From Pimelobacter simplex (GTDB lineage Bacteria > Actinomycetota > Actinomycetes > Propionibacteriales > Nocardioidaceae), in assembly GCF_900114845.1 (NCBI RefSeq), contig NZ_FOUK01000001.1, positions 372,001 to 436,000 on the forward strand: a DNA stretch of 64,000 nucleotides. The letters are read 5' to 3'. Of the stretch, positions 17,795 through 25,362 are shown piece by piece (the first letter of the stretch is position 1; each line of letters starts with the position of its first letter). A program made the translations under genes and the position numbers. The notes under the pieces were generated by a model. It was not told where the DNA came from, did no database searches, and worked only from the letters and a program-made list of their open reading frames with translations.

Positions 17795-18136
17795 TCAGCC
17801 TTCCATCCGGATCACGCGGGCGTGGAGCACGTGCCGCTGCTGGAGGGCCGCCCGCAGCGCGCGGTGCAGCCCGTCCTCGAGGTAGTAGTCGTCCTGCCAC
17901 AGCACCACGTGGGCGAACAGGTCGCCGAAGAAGGTCGAGTCCTCGTCGAGGAGGGACGAGAGCTGGAGCGTGTCCTTGGTGGTGACCAGCTGGTCGAGCC
18001 GGATCTGGCGCGGCGGCACGGCAGCCCACCCCTTGGAGGTGAGGCCGTGGTCGGGATAGGGACGACCGTCCCCGACGCGCTTGAAGATCACGGCTTCGGA
18101 GTCTACGTGGCGGGCGCAGGGCGAGGCGTCGGGCAT
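17795..18136 (-). CDS. Conserved actinobacterial protein (sometimes called VapB-like)
   Basis: A 113-residue soluble protein with the well-kept stretch AVIFKRVGDGRPYPDHGL and a C-terminal YYLEDGLHRALRAALQQRHVLHARVI. Proteins of this kind are common in actinobacteria and often carry the automatic label VapB-family antitoxin. No toxin gene lies next to it, so I do not call a toxin-antitoxin pair. It is in an operon with the LytR_C gene. The start is uncertain: the ATG at 18136 has an AGGAG 17 bases upstream, which is too far, and an internal GTG before IFK is possible. Confidence 0.7.
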   Translation of the reverse strand: MPDASPCARHVDSEAVIFKRVGDGRPYPDHGLTSKGWAAVPPRQIRLDQLVTTKDTLQLSSLLDEDSTFFGDLFAHVVLWQDDYYLEDGLHRALRAALQQRHVLHARVIRMEG

Positions 18137-18171
18137 GTTCGGTCTGCACGGAATCTCCTAGAGTTCCGCAC

Positions 18172-19767
18172 ATGACGCAGGAGCAGACGCCCACTCCCGA
18201 CGCAGCACCTGAGACCACGAATCCGATCGAGCAGGCGATCGCGCCCGGCTACGCCTTCGAGGGCCCCGCCCTCGAGCTCGGTGGGTTGATGGCCGGTCCC
18301 GACGAGCTGACCGGCAGCACCATCCGCATCCCGCTGGCGATGCTCAACCGGCACGGCCTGGTGGCCGGCGCCACCGGTACCGGCAAGACCAAGACCCTGC
18401 AGCTGCTCGCCGAGCAGCTGAGCGCGGCCGGCGTCCCGGTGTTCGCCGCCGACATCAAGGGCGACCTGTCCGGCCTGGCGACGGCGGGCGAGGCCAACGA
18501 CAAGCTGCTGGCCCGCACCAAGTCCGTGGGCCAGGACTGGACGGCGACCGCGTTCCCGGTCGAGTACTACGCGCTGGGCGGGCAGGGCATCGGCATCCCG
18601 ATCCGGGTCACGGTGACGTCGTTCGGGCCGATCCTGCTCAGCCGGGTGCTGGGCCTCAACGACACCCAGGAGTCCAGCCTCGGCCTGGTCTTCCACTACG
18701 CCGACAAGCAGGGCCTGCCGCTGCTCGACCTGTCCGACCTGCGGGCCGTCGTCCAGCACCTGACGAGCGACGAGGGCAAGGCCGACCTCAAGGACCTCGG
18801 CGGGCTGTCCGCCGCGACGGCGGGCGTCATCCTGCGCGAGCTGATCGCGTTCGCCGACCAGGGTGCCGAGGCGTTCTTCGGCGAGCCGGAGTTCGACTCC
18901 GCCGACCTGCTCCAGCAGGCCGCCGACGGCCGTGGGCTGATCAACCTGGTCGAGCTGCCGAACCTCCAGGACCGCCCGGCGATCTTCTCGACGTTCCTGA
19001 TGTGGCTGCTCGCCGACCTGTTCCACGACCTGCCCGAGGTGGGCGACGTCGACCAGCCCAAGCTGGTGTTCTTCTTCGACGAGGCGCACCTGCTGTTCAA
19101 GGACGCCTCGAAGCCGTTCCTCGAGTCGATCGCGCAGACGGTGCGGCTGATCCGGTCCAAGGGCGTCGGCGTCTTCTTCGTGACGCAGAGCCCGACCGAC
19201 GTCCCGGACGACGTCCTGGCCCAGCTCGGCTCGCGCATCCAGCACCAGCTGCGCGCGCACACGCCCAACGACGCCAAGGCGCTCAAGGCGACCGTCAACA
19301 CCTACCCCAAGAGCGCGTACGCCGACCTCGGCGAGGTGATCACCACGCTCGGGATCGGCGAGGCGATCGTGACCGTCATGGGCGAGAAGGGCGCGCCCAC
19401 GCCGGTTGCCTGGACCCGGCTCCGGGCGCCCGAGTCGCTGATGGCGCCCAGCAGCACCGAGTCGATGGAGGCCACCGTCAAGGCCAGCCCCCGCGCGGCG
19501 ACCTACTCCGAGGTGGTCGACCGCGAGTCGGCCCGCGAGATGCTCGCGAAGCGGCTCGAGGAGGGTGCCAAGGCCGCCAAGGAGGCCAAGGAGACCGAGG
19601 AGGCCAAGCCGAAGGGCAGTGCCCCGACCAAGAAGAAGGACGACGGCGGCGGGGCCGGCGAGATCGTCAAGGACGTCGTCAAGTCGTCGGCGTTCAAGCA
19701 GTTCATGCGGACCGCGGCGGCCGAGATCGCCCGCGGCATGTTCGGCACCGCGCGCCGCCGGCGCTGA
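18172..19767 (+). CDS. HerA-like ATPase of the DUF853/YjgR family
   Basis: A 531-residue P-loop ATPase. It shows Walker A GATGTGKTKT (about residue 66), DIKGDLSGLA, and Walker B LVFFFDEAHLLF (about 300), with an arginine-finger-like LRAHTPND region later. The family is related to HerA/FtsK motors, but the job of the YjgR branch is not known. The C-terminus has a Lys/Glu-rich segment and a final Arg-rich tail (GTARRRR). It is divergent from the LytR_C operon and ends at a strong hairpin (19785-19825). Confidence 0.88.
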   Translation: MTQEQTPTPDAAPETTNPIEQAIAPGYAFEGPALELGGLMAGPDELTGSTIRIPLAMLNRHGLVAGATGTGKTKTLQLLAEQLSAAGVPVFAADIKGDLSGLATAGEANDKLLARTKSVGQDWTATAFPVEYYALGGQGIGIPIRVTVTSFGPILLSRVLGLNDTQESSLGLVFHYADKQGLPLLDLSDLRAVVQHLTSDEGKADLKDLGGLSAATAGVILRELIAFADQGAEAFFGEPEFDSADLLQQAADGRGLINLVELPNLQDRPAIFSTFLMWLLADLFHDLPEVGDVDQPKLVFFFDEAHLLFKDASKPFLESIAQTVRLIRSKGVGVFFVTQSPTDVPDDVLAQLGSRIQHQLRAHTPNDAKALKATVNTYPKSAYADLGEVITTLGIGEAIVTVMGEKGAPTPVAWTRLRAPESLMAPSSTESMEATVKASPRAATYSEVVDRESAREMLAKRLEEGAKAAKEAKETEEAKPKGSAPTKKKDDGGGAGEIVKDVVKSSAFKQFMRTAAAEIARGMFGTARRRR

Positions 19768-19784
19768 CCCACCCCGCAGACGCC

Positions 19785-19825
19785 ACCGCCGGCCCGGCTC
19801 GTGCGTGACGAGCCGGACCGGCGGT
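19785..19825. terminator. Hairpin terminator after the HerA-like gene
   Basis: Arms of 18 bp (19785-19802 and 19808-19825) pair with one mismatch around a five-base loop (GCGTG). It begins 17 bases after the stop codon. There is no T-run, as is usual in high-GC actinobacteria. It may also serve the convergent small gene ending at 19891. Confidence 0.7.
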
Positions 19826-19890
19826 AGGGCGGTGCGGTGGTGCTGGTGGTGCTGGTTCTGCTGGTCGTGCCGGCTGTGGGTGGTGTCGGG

Positions 19891-20061
19891 TCAGGCGGTC
19901 CAGCGCAGGGCGTCGTCGACGAAGTCGGCGAGCGGGTGCACGCCGCGCAGGTCGCGACGCTGCTCCATCAAGCGGGTCAGGCCCGCGGTGTGCCGGTTGC
20001 GGAGCGCGGCACGGCGGGCGACGGTGCGGTCCTCGGGGGTGAGCTCGTCGTCGGTGTTCAT
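19891..20061 (-). CDS. Small acidic/basic protein, 56 residues, unknown
   Basis: An ATG-started reading frame of 56 codons on the minus strand (begins MNTDDELTPEDRTVARRAAL, ends DDALRWTA). Nearly every third codon position is G or C, and the protein is balanced and helical, with an acidic start and an Arg-rich middle. These signs favour a real gene over chance. The ribosome-binding site is weak. No known family was recognised. It faces the HerA-like gene across a hairpin. Confidence 0.55.
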   Translation of the reverse strand: MNTDDELTPEDRTVARRAALRNRHTAGLTRLMEQRRDLRGVHPLADFVDDALRWTA

Positions 20062-20148
20062 GGCTCAAGCCTGCGCGGCCCAGGTTTCCGGCCGGCCGCT
20101 CGACGGTTACGACTCGGTGTCACGCGGTGTGATCGCCACAACAGGTCA

Positions 20149-20910
20149 CTACGACAGCTCGTCGTACGCCTCGACCATCGCCGGGCCGTACCAGGTCAGC
20201 AGACGTCCTGACACGAGCCGCGTGGGCACCCGGGTGAACGCCTCCGGGCCGTCGTCGCTGGTGAAGACGTAGGGCTCGTCGGGGAGCAGCACCAGGTCGA
20301 CGTCGTCGTCCCGGTCGAGCGCGGCGAGCTCGACGTGGGGGTAGCGGTCGGCGCTGTCGTCGAACGCATTGGTCCAGCCGAGCCGGCGCAGCAGGTCACC
20401 GGTGTAGGTGCGGGGGCCCACCACCATCCACGGGTCCCGCCACACGGGGACGGCGACCCGACCGCGGCTCGGCGGCACCGGCCGGTCCCAGCGCTCGCGG
20501 GCCTGGCGCAGCCAGTCCGGGCGGGCGTGGGCGAGCGCCTCGTCGTACAGGCGCTCGAGGGAGGTGAGTGCCTGCGGCACCGTCTCGATGTCGGTCACCC
20601 ACACCGCGACCCCCGCCTCGCGCAGCCGCCGGACGTCGAGCTCGCGGTTCTCCTCCTTGTTGGCGACGACCAGGTCGGGCGCCAGCGCCCGGATCGCGGC
20701 CAGGTCGGGGTTCTTGGTCCCGCGGACCCGTCGTACGTCGAGGTCGGCGGGGTGCGTGCACCAGTCGGTGGCGCCGACCAGGCGGTCCGGGACGTCGGCG
20801 GCGAGGGCCTCGGTGATCGAGGGGACGAGGGAGACCACCCGGCGGGCGGGGGCGGACAGGGGGACCGGGGCGCCGAGGTCGTCGACCGGGCTCGCAGAGG
20901 TGCCGCTCAC
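20149..20910 (-). CDS. Helical-backbone metal receptor (BtuF-like) lacking a signal peptide
   Basis: A 253-residue protein of the periplasmic-binding-protein family that binds cobalamin or ferric siderophores. It has the typical start VVSLVPSITEALAAD, then GATDWCTHPADL and DLAAIRALAPDLVVANKEENR, and the long linking helix. No signal peptide or lipobox precedes it, and no permease or ATPase gene follows, so it may act in the cytosol, as do some related actinobacterial proteins. I chose GTG 20910; a GTG three codons earlier is also possible. Confidence 0.8.
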   Translation of the reverse strand: MSGTSASPVDDLGAPVPLSAPARRVVSLVPSITEALAADVPDRLVGATDWCTHPADLDVRRVRGTKNPDLAAIRALAPDLVVANKEENRELDVRRLREAGVAVWVTDIETVPQALTSLERLYDEALAHARPDWLRQARERWDRPVPPSRGRVAVPVWRDPWMVVGPRTYTGDLLRRLGWTNAFDDSADRYPHVELAALDRDDDVDLVLLPDEPYVFTSDDGPEAFTRVPTRLVSGRLLTWYGPAMVEAYDELS

Positions 20911-21099
20911 CCGCCTCACCGTAGTCCGCGGCTGCCGTTCGCCGTCGCCGGCATAGCCCGTTCGTGCCACCCCGTTCGGACCACTGCCCCTAGCCAGCGC
21001 TTGGTCATTTGCGCAAGGATCGGAGCCGACCCCGTGATCCGGCCGCATGGGAGCCTGCGGGCACGGCCGGATCGCTGCTGGGGGAGAGAGAGGGTCGCC

Positions 21100-22011
21100 A
21101 TGCTCCGTCTTCGACTTCTGTGCGTCGTCGGCACCGCCGTCGTCGCCACCGCAGCGCTCGCACCGGTGGTGAGCACCTCGGCGTCCGGGATCCCGGTGGC
21201 CGCCGCCGCGGCGGCCCCCGCCAGCGGACCGACGTGCGGCGGTGAGCGTCCCGCGAAGGAGAGCGGCGGGCGCTACACCTGCTCGTTCGACGACGACTTC
21301 AACGGGACGTCGCTCGACGCGACCAAGTGGGTGGTCCAGGAGACCGCCGTCACCGGGATCAGCGCCCTCGGCAAGGGCTGCTACGTCAACAGCCCGAACA
21401 ACGTGCGGGTCAGTGGCGGGCAGCTGCAGCTCACCTCGCGCAAGGAGTCGGCGTACTTCCAGTGCACGAGCCCGTTCGGCACCTACACGACCGAGCGCAC
21501 GGCCGCCACGATCGGCAGCTACGGGCTGTTCAACCAGACCTTCGGCCGCTTCGAGTTCCGCGCGAAGATGCCGGCGACGACGGTCAGCGGCATCCACTCC
21601 GCGCTCTGGCTCTACCCCCAGAAGCACACCTACGGCGGCTGGCCGAACTCCGGCGAGGTCGACGTCGCCGAGTGGTTCAGCGCGGACGCCGGCCGGGTCT
21701 ACCCGTCGGTGCACTACGCGGGCGAGGACACCCGGCTGAGCACCGGCTACAACTGCCGGGTGCCGCAGTCGTCGCAGTACCACCGCTACGCCGTCGAGTG
21801 GACGCCGACGTCGATGCGCTTCCTCTACGACAACCGGGTCTGCTTCACCCACCGCTGGACGCCGGCCTCGCCGCTCGTCGCGCCGCAGCCCTTCGACCAG
21901 CCCTTCTACGTCGTGCTGACCCAGGTCTTCGGCGGCGCCTGGAACTCGATCACCGCCCAGACCCCCACCTCGGCGACGATGACCGTCGACTGGGTCCGCG
22001 TCTGGAAGTAG
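21100..22011 (+). CDS. Secreted glycoside hydrolase family 16 protein
   Basis: A 303-residue secreted enzyme. Residues 1 to about 35 form a signal peptide (basic start, LLCVVGTAVVATAALAP, Ala-rich cleavage zone). The rest is a GH16 jelly-roll domain; the catalytic motif E-x-D-x-x-E is present as GEVDVAEWF. GH16 enzymes cut beta-1,3 or beta-1,3/1,4 glucans, agar or related polymers; the exact substrate is open. The ATG at 21100 has a purine-rich GGGAGAGAGAGG upstream. The gene ends at a long hairpin element (22013-22146). Confidence 0.87.
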   Translation: MLRLRLLCVVGTAVVATAALAPVVSTSASGIPVAAAAAAPASGPTCGGERPAKESGGRYTCSFDDDFNGTSLDATKWVVQETAVTGISALGKGCYVNSPNNVRVSGGQLQLTSRKESAYFQCTSPFGTYTTERTAATIGSYGLFNQTFGRFEFRAKMPATTVSGIHSALWLYPQKHTYGGWPNSGEVDVAEWFSADAGRVYPSVHYAGEDTRLSTGYNCRVPQSSQYHRYAVEWTPTSMRFLYDNRVCFTHRWTPASPLVAPQPFDQPFYVVLTQVFGGAWNSITAQTPTSATMTVDWVRVWK

Positions 22012-22012
22012 C

Positions 22013-22146
22013 CGAAGGGGCACGAACCGGCGGGCGAAGGAGCGAGAACCGGCGGCCGAGAGCGCACGAAGTGGCGGGTCTCGGCGCAAACGTGCTCCCT
22101 CGAGCGCCGGAACGTGCTCCTTCGCCCGCCGGTTCGTGCCCCTTCG
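22013..22146. repeat. Long inverted repeat with 31-bp perfect arms
   Basis: The left arm 22013-22043 (begins CGAAGGGGCACGAACCGGCG) and the right arm 22116-22146 are perfect reverse complements. A smaller stem (22055-22061 with 22079-22085) lies in the loop. It fills the whole gap between two convergent genes, so it probably ends transcription from both sides. Arms this long are more than a terminator needs and suggest a repeat element. Confidence 0.85.
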
Positions 22147-22150
22147 CGGG

Positions 22151-22648
22151 TCAGCGGAGGGCGAGGGAGCCGGAGGTGACCGGCTCCCAGGGGAGGGCGG
22201 CGTGGTCGGCGACGCGCTGGTCGAGGCCCTTGGCGATGTCGTCGGGCCAGGGTGCGGTCTTGCGGTCGTCGAGGCGGACGCACAGGAAGATCTCCTCGAA
22301 CACGCACGCCACCCGCTGGTTGGTGTCGTCGAGGACGTAGACCTGTGCGTGGGCGGCGCGCTCGGCGCGGCCGAGGAGGCGGACCCGGACCGACATCTGG
22401 TCGCCGGTGCGCAGCTCGTGCAGGTAGGTCAGGTGGTGCTCGGCCGAGAGGCAGGCGAAGCCGGTGAGGACCGGCCAGTTGAACGGGATGCCGAGGTCGT
22501 AGAGCGACTCGTCGAGGCCCTCGCTGCCGATGCCGAGGTAGTGCCGGACGTTGAGGAAGCCGTTGCTGTCCTCGAAGGCGCTGGGAACCGGCTGCACCGC
22601 GAAGGCGGGCAGCGAGGCGAGCTGGTCGTACGTCGGCTGCGTGCTCAT
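22151..22648 (-). CDS. Acyl-CoA thioesterase-like hotdog protein
   Basis: A 165-residue hotdog-fold protein of the 4HBT/acyl-CoA thioesterase type. The segment FLNVRHYLGIGSEGLDESLYDLGI matches the Asp/Asn helix region, followed by long beta strands (SAEHHLTYLHELRTGDQMSVRVRLL). These enzymes split acyl-CoA thioesters. The neighbours give no hint of the substrate. The gene is convergent with GH16 across the long inverted repeat and divergent from the MFS gene. Confidence 0.8.
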   Translation of the reverse strand: MSTQPTYDQLASLPAFAVQPVPSAFEDSNGFLNVRHYLGIGSEGLDESLYDLGIPFNWPVLTGFACLSAEHHLTYLHELRTGDQMSVRVRLLGRAERAAHAQVYVLDDTNQRVACVFEEIFLCVRLDDRKTAPWPDDIAKGLDQRVADHAALPWEPVTSGSLALR

Positions 22649-22704
22649 ACCCGGACCCTAGCGAGTCCGTCTGGGGATTGGCTGGCGGGCGACACGCAGG
22701 CGTA

Positions 22705-22797
22705 CCCTCGGGGGAGTAGTTCCCATCCGTGGGTGCATCTACCTCGCGCCGGAGCAAGACCGGCGGTCCAAGGCGGCACCAGTTCCACCCCTTGGAG
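22705..22797 (+). promoter_or_regulatory. Structured 5' leader of the MFS gene (candidate riboswitch)
   Basis: Three hairpins can form in a row: GAG-TAG with CTA-C-CTC enclosing CCCA/TGGG (22714-22745); GCCGG/CCGGC around AGCAAGA; and CCAAGG (22768-22773) with CCTTGG (22790-22795). The last stem covers part of the GGAG ribosome-binding site at 22794-22797, so folding could block translation. The opening GGGGAGTAG is like the start of yybP-ykoY manganese riboswitches, but I could not match the second conserved loop. The call is tentative. Confidence 0.35.
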
Positions 22798-22805
22798 TCG
22801 AGGTC

Positions 22806-24080
22806 ATGCCAGCTCACGCGCCCTCCCTGGTCCGCGCGACCGGAGCGTCGTACTTCCCGATCGCGCTCGTCGCGCGGCTGCCCTACGCGATGATGGTCGT
22901 CGGGGTGCTCACCCTCGTGGTCGCCGGCCGCGACTCGCTCGCCTTCGGCGGCCTCAACTCCGCCGTCGTCGGCCTCGGCGCCGCCTGCGTCGGACCGCTG
23001 CTCGGCGCGGCCGCCGACAGGTTCGGCCAGCGCCGCGTGCTGCTCGCGAGCGGTGTCGCCTCCGCGACGGCGCTCGCGCTGATGGCGTGGGTCGTCTACA
23101 GCCCGCTGCCGGGCGCCGCAGTTCTCGCGGTGGCCTTCCTCGTGGGTGCGAGCGCGCCGCAGATCGCGCCGATGTCGCGCAGCCGCCTGGTCCAGATCAT
23201 CGGCTCGAAGATCGCGCCCGGCCGCCGCTCGCGCACGTTCGACGCGACCATGGCGTACGAGTCCGCCGCCGACGAGATCGTCTTCATCATCGGCCCCTTC
23301 GTCGTCGGCCTGCTCGGGACGACGCTCGACCCGTGGGCGCCCGTCGCCGGCGCGGCCGTGCTCACGCTGGTCTTCGTCTCGGCCTTCGCGCTGCACCCGT
23401 CGGCCGCCGTCGCGGAGCGCCACGGCGAGCAGGCGCTCCCGGCGGCCCCGGCCCGCGAGCTGACCCGCCCGGCGCTCCTCGCCGTGGTCGCGGGCATCTT
23501 CGGCGTCGGCCTCTTCTTCGGCGCGATGCTCACCTCGCTGACCTCGTTCATGGGCGACCACGGCAGCGCCGCGTCCGCCGGCCTCGTGTACGGCGTGATG
23601 GGCATCGGCTCCGCCACGCTGGCGCTGAGCGTCGCCCTGTTCCCGAAGGCCTTCAGCCTGCGCGCCCGCTGGCTCGTCTTCGGCGCGACCATGCTGGCCG
23701 GGGCCCTGCTGCTGCCGCTGGCCTCGTCGGTGCTGCAGATGTGCCTGGTCCTGCTCGTGATCGGCTGCGGCATCGGCCCGACCATGGTCACCCAGTACAG
23801 CCTCGGCGCCCACCGCAGCCCGGCCGGTCGCTCGGCCACCGTGATGACGATCCTCGGCTCGGCCGTGATCGTCGGCCAGTCCGCCGCCTCGGCCGTCACC
23901 GGCAACCTGGCGGACCGGTTCGGCACGGACGCGGCGCTGGTGATGCCGATCGTGGCCGCCGCGGTCGTCGTCCTGGCGGGTGCGGCGAACTGGGTGCTCT
24001 CGCCCGCGCCGGCGGGCGGTCAGTCGCCCTCGACCACGATGGTCACCCCGCCGCTGGCGAACGCCGGGACGTCGGCCTGA
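22806..24080 (+). CDS. MFS transporter
   Basis: A 424-residue transporter with about 12 membrane helices. The MFS loop 2-3 motif appears as GAAADRFGQRRVLL (about residues 66-79), and a second-half copy as GNLADRFGTDAAL. It is likely a proton-driven exporter; the substrate is unknown. The leader 22705-22797 looks structured and may control expression. The last 61 bases overlap the convergent EthD-like gene. Confidence 0.85.
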   Translation: MPAHAPSLVRATGASYFPIALVARLPYAMMVVGVLTLVVAGRDSLAFGGLNSAVVGLGAACVGPLLGAAADRFGQRRVLLASGVASATALALMAWVVYSPLPGAAVLAVAFLVGASAPQIAPMSRSRLVQIIGSKIAPGRRSRTFDATMAYESAADEIVFIIGPFVVGLLGTTLDPWAPVAGAAVLTLVFVSAFALHPSAAVAERHGEQALPAAPARELTRPALLAVVAGIFGVGLFFGAMLTSLTSFMGDHGSAASAGLVYGVMGIGSATLALSVALFPKAFSLRARWLVFGATMLAGALLLPLASSVLQMCLVLLVIGCGIGPTMVTQYSLGAHRSPAGRSATVMTILGSAVIVGQSAASAVTGNLADRFGTDAALVMPIVAAAVVVLAGAANWVLSPAPAGGQSPSTTMVTPPLANAGTSA

Positions 24081-24316
24081 GCCGCCTGTCCCGCGGGTGA
24101 CGCGAGCGCCGCGTCCAGCGCCGAGCGCGTGGCGAAGCGCGCTCGGAAGACGGCGAACACCGGGTGCTCGCCGGCCAGGGTGTCGACGTCGAGGGTGACC
24201 GACAGGTCGCTCGCTCCAGGAAGCTCCCGGGCCAGCGGCAGGTGCACCTCCTCGTAGTGGCGGCGGAAGGCCGCGGGGTCGACCGGGGGCCCGTAGAGGA
24301 CGGTCAGCGTGGGCAT
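24020..24316 (-). CDS. EthD-family protein
   Basis: A 98-residue ferredoxin-like-fold protein of the EthD family: MPTLTVLYGPPVDPAAFRRHYEEVHLPLARELPG with the kept HYxxxHxPLA segment. EthD proteins often accompany P450 systems that O-dealkylate ethers. That fits, because the gene lies one base after the stop of gcoB in reading direction of the same strand. It is the last gene of the gcoAB operon. Its 3' end overlaps the MFS gene by 61 bases. Confidence 0.82.
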   Translation of the reverse strand: MPTLTVLYGPPVDPAAFRRHYEEVHLPLARELPGASDLSVTLDVDTLAGEHPVFAVFRARFATRSALDAALASPAGQAAQADVPAFASGGVTIVVEGD

Positions 24317-24317
24317 C

Positions 24318-25358
24318 TCAGGCTCCTTCGGTGGTGCCGGCCAGGGTGTCGGCAGGGGTGAACTTCTCGCGGTGGATCAGCCGCGGGGCCATCCGACGGC
24401 GCTTGAACGCCCGGACGCCGGCCTCGACCAGCGCGGGCGGACCGCACAGCCAGCCCGACCAGCCCCGGGCGCTCGGGACGTCGTCGAGGAAGGCGTCGGT
24501 CGGGAACCCGGTGCGGTACGGCGTCGGCCCGGCCTCGTCGGAGAGCACCGGCACGAACCGGAAGCCGGGGTGCCGGGCGGCGAGCTCGGCGAACCGCGCC
24601 TCGTCGTAGAGGTCGGCCGCGGTGCGGACGCCGTGGTAGAGCAGCACCTCGCGCCCGGGGTGCCGGGCGAGCGCGGTCCGGACGAGCCCGGCGAGCGGGG
24701 CGAGCCCGGTGCCGCCGCCGATGAGCACCAGGGGCTCGCCGTCGTCGTCCGCCGGCTCGGGCAGGCGGAAGTCGCCGAGCGGGCCGAGCGCGTGCACCCG
24801 GTCGCCGACGGCGACATCGCCGAGCAGCCAGCGGTCGCTGGCCACCCCGCCCGGCACCCGCCGGACGTGGAGCTCGAGGACCTTGTCCTCCTCGGCGGTG
24901 TTGGCCAGCGAGTACTGCCGCCGCTCGCCGCTCCCGGGGACGACGAGCTCGACGTACTGACCGGCGTCGAAGGCCAGCGGCTCGTCGAGCCCGAGCAGGA
25001 TCCGCCGGGTGTCCCGGGCGACGTCCTCGAGGGCGACCACCGTCGCCGCCAGGTCGCGCAGCGGGTGGGTGGCACGGTCCGGACCGCCGGCGCCGGGCAG
25101 CGCGACCCGGGTGTCCCCGCGCGGGCGGGCCTGGCAGGCCAGCACCAGGCCTGCCGCGCGCTCCTCCTCGGTCAGCGTGTCGAGCGGCGACGCGCGGTGG
25201 TCGACCTCGCCGTCGAGCACCCGCAGCTTGCACGTGCCGCACGTGCCCTGGTTGCACGAGCTCGGCATCCACACGCCCGCCCGGAGGAAGGCCTCCAGCA
25301 GCGACTGGTCGCCGTCGCACGCGACGCTGCGGTCGCCGACGGTGATGGTGGCGCCCAT
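24318..25358 (-). CDS. gcoB: GcoB-like guaiacol P450 reductase (2Fe-2S / FAD / NADH)
   Basis: A 346-residue reductase with three domains: an N-terminal plant-type 2Fe-2S ferredoxin (C35, C40, C43, C75), an FAD domain (RQYSLAN near residue 147) and an NAD(P)H domain (LIGGGTGLAPLAGLV; CGPPALVEAG). This single-chain order is that of GcoB, which passes electrons from NADH to the P450 GcoA. The gene starts four bases after the gcoA stop, so the two are co-translated. A general oxygenase reductase is the alternative, but the partner P450 makes GcoB very likely. Confidence 0.9.
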   Translation of the reverse strand: MGATITVGDRSVACDGDQSLLEAFLRAGVWMPSSCNQGTCGTCKLRVLDGEVDHRASPLDTLTEEERAAGLVLACQARPRGDTRVALPGAGGPDRATHPLRDLAATVVALEDVARDTRRILLGLDEPLAFDAGQYVELVVPGSGERRQYSLANTAEEDKVLELHVRRVPGGVASDRWLLGDVAVGDRVHALGPLGDFRLPEPADDDGEPLVLIGGGTGLAPLAGLVRTALARHPGREVLLYHGVRTAADLYDEARFAELAARHPGFRFVPVLSDEAGPTPYRTGFPTDAFLDDVPSARGWSGWLCGPPALVEAGVRAFKRRRMAPRLIHREKFTPADTLAGTTEGA

Positions 25359-25362
25359 GGCC

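Noticed and set aside
17795..18136. VapB-type antitoxin
   Set aside because: No toxin gene is adjacent and the neighbour is a LytR_C envelope protein; the label seems to be carried over from automatic annotation.
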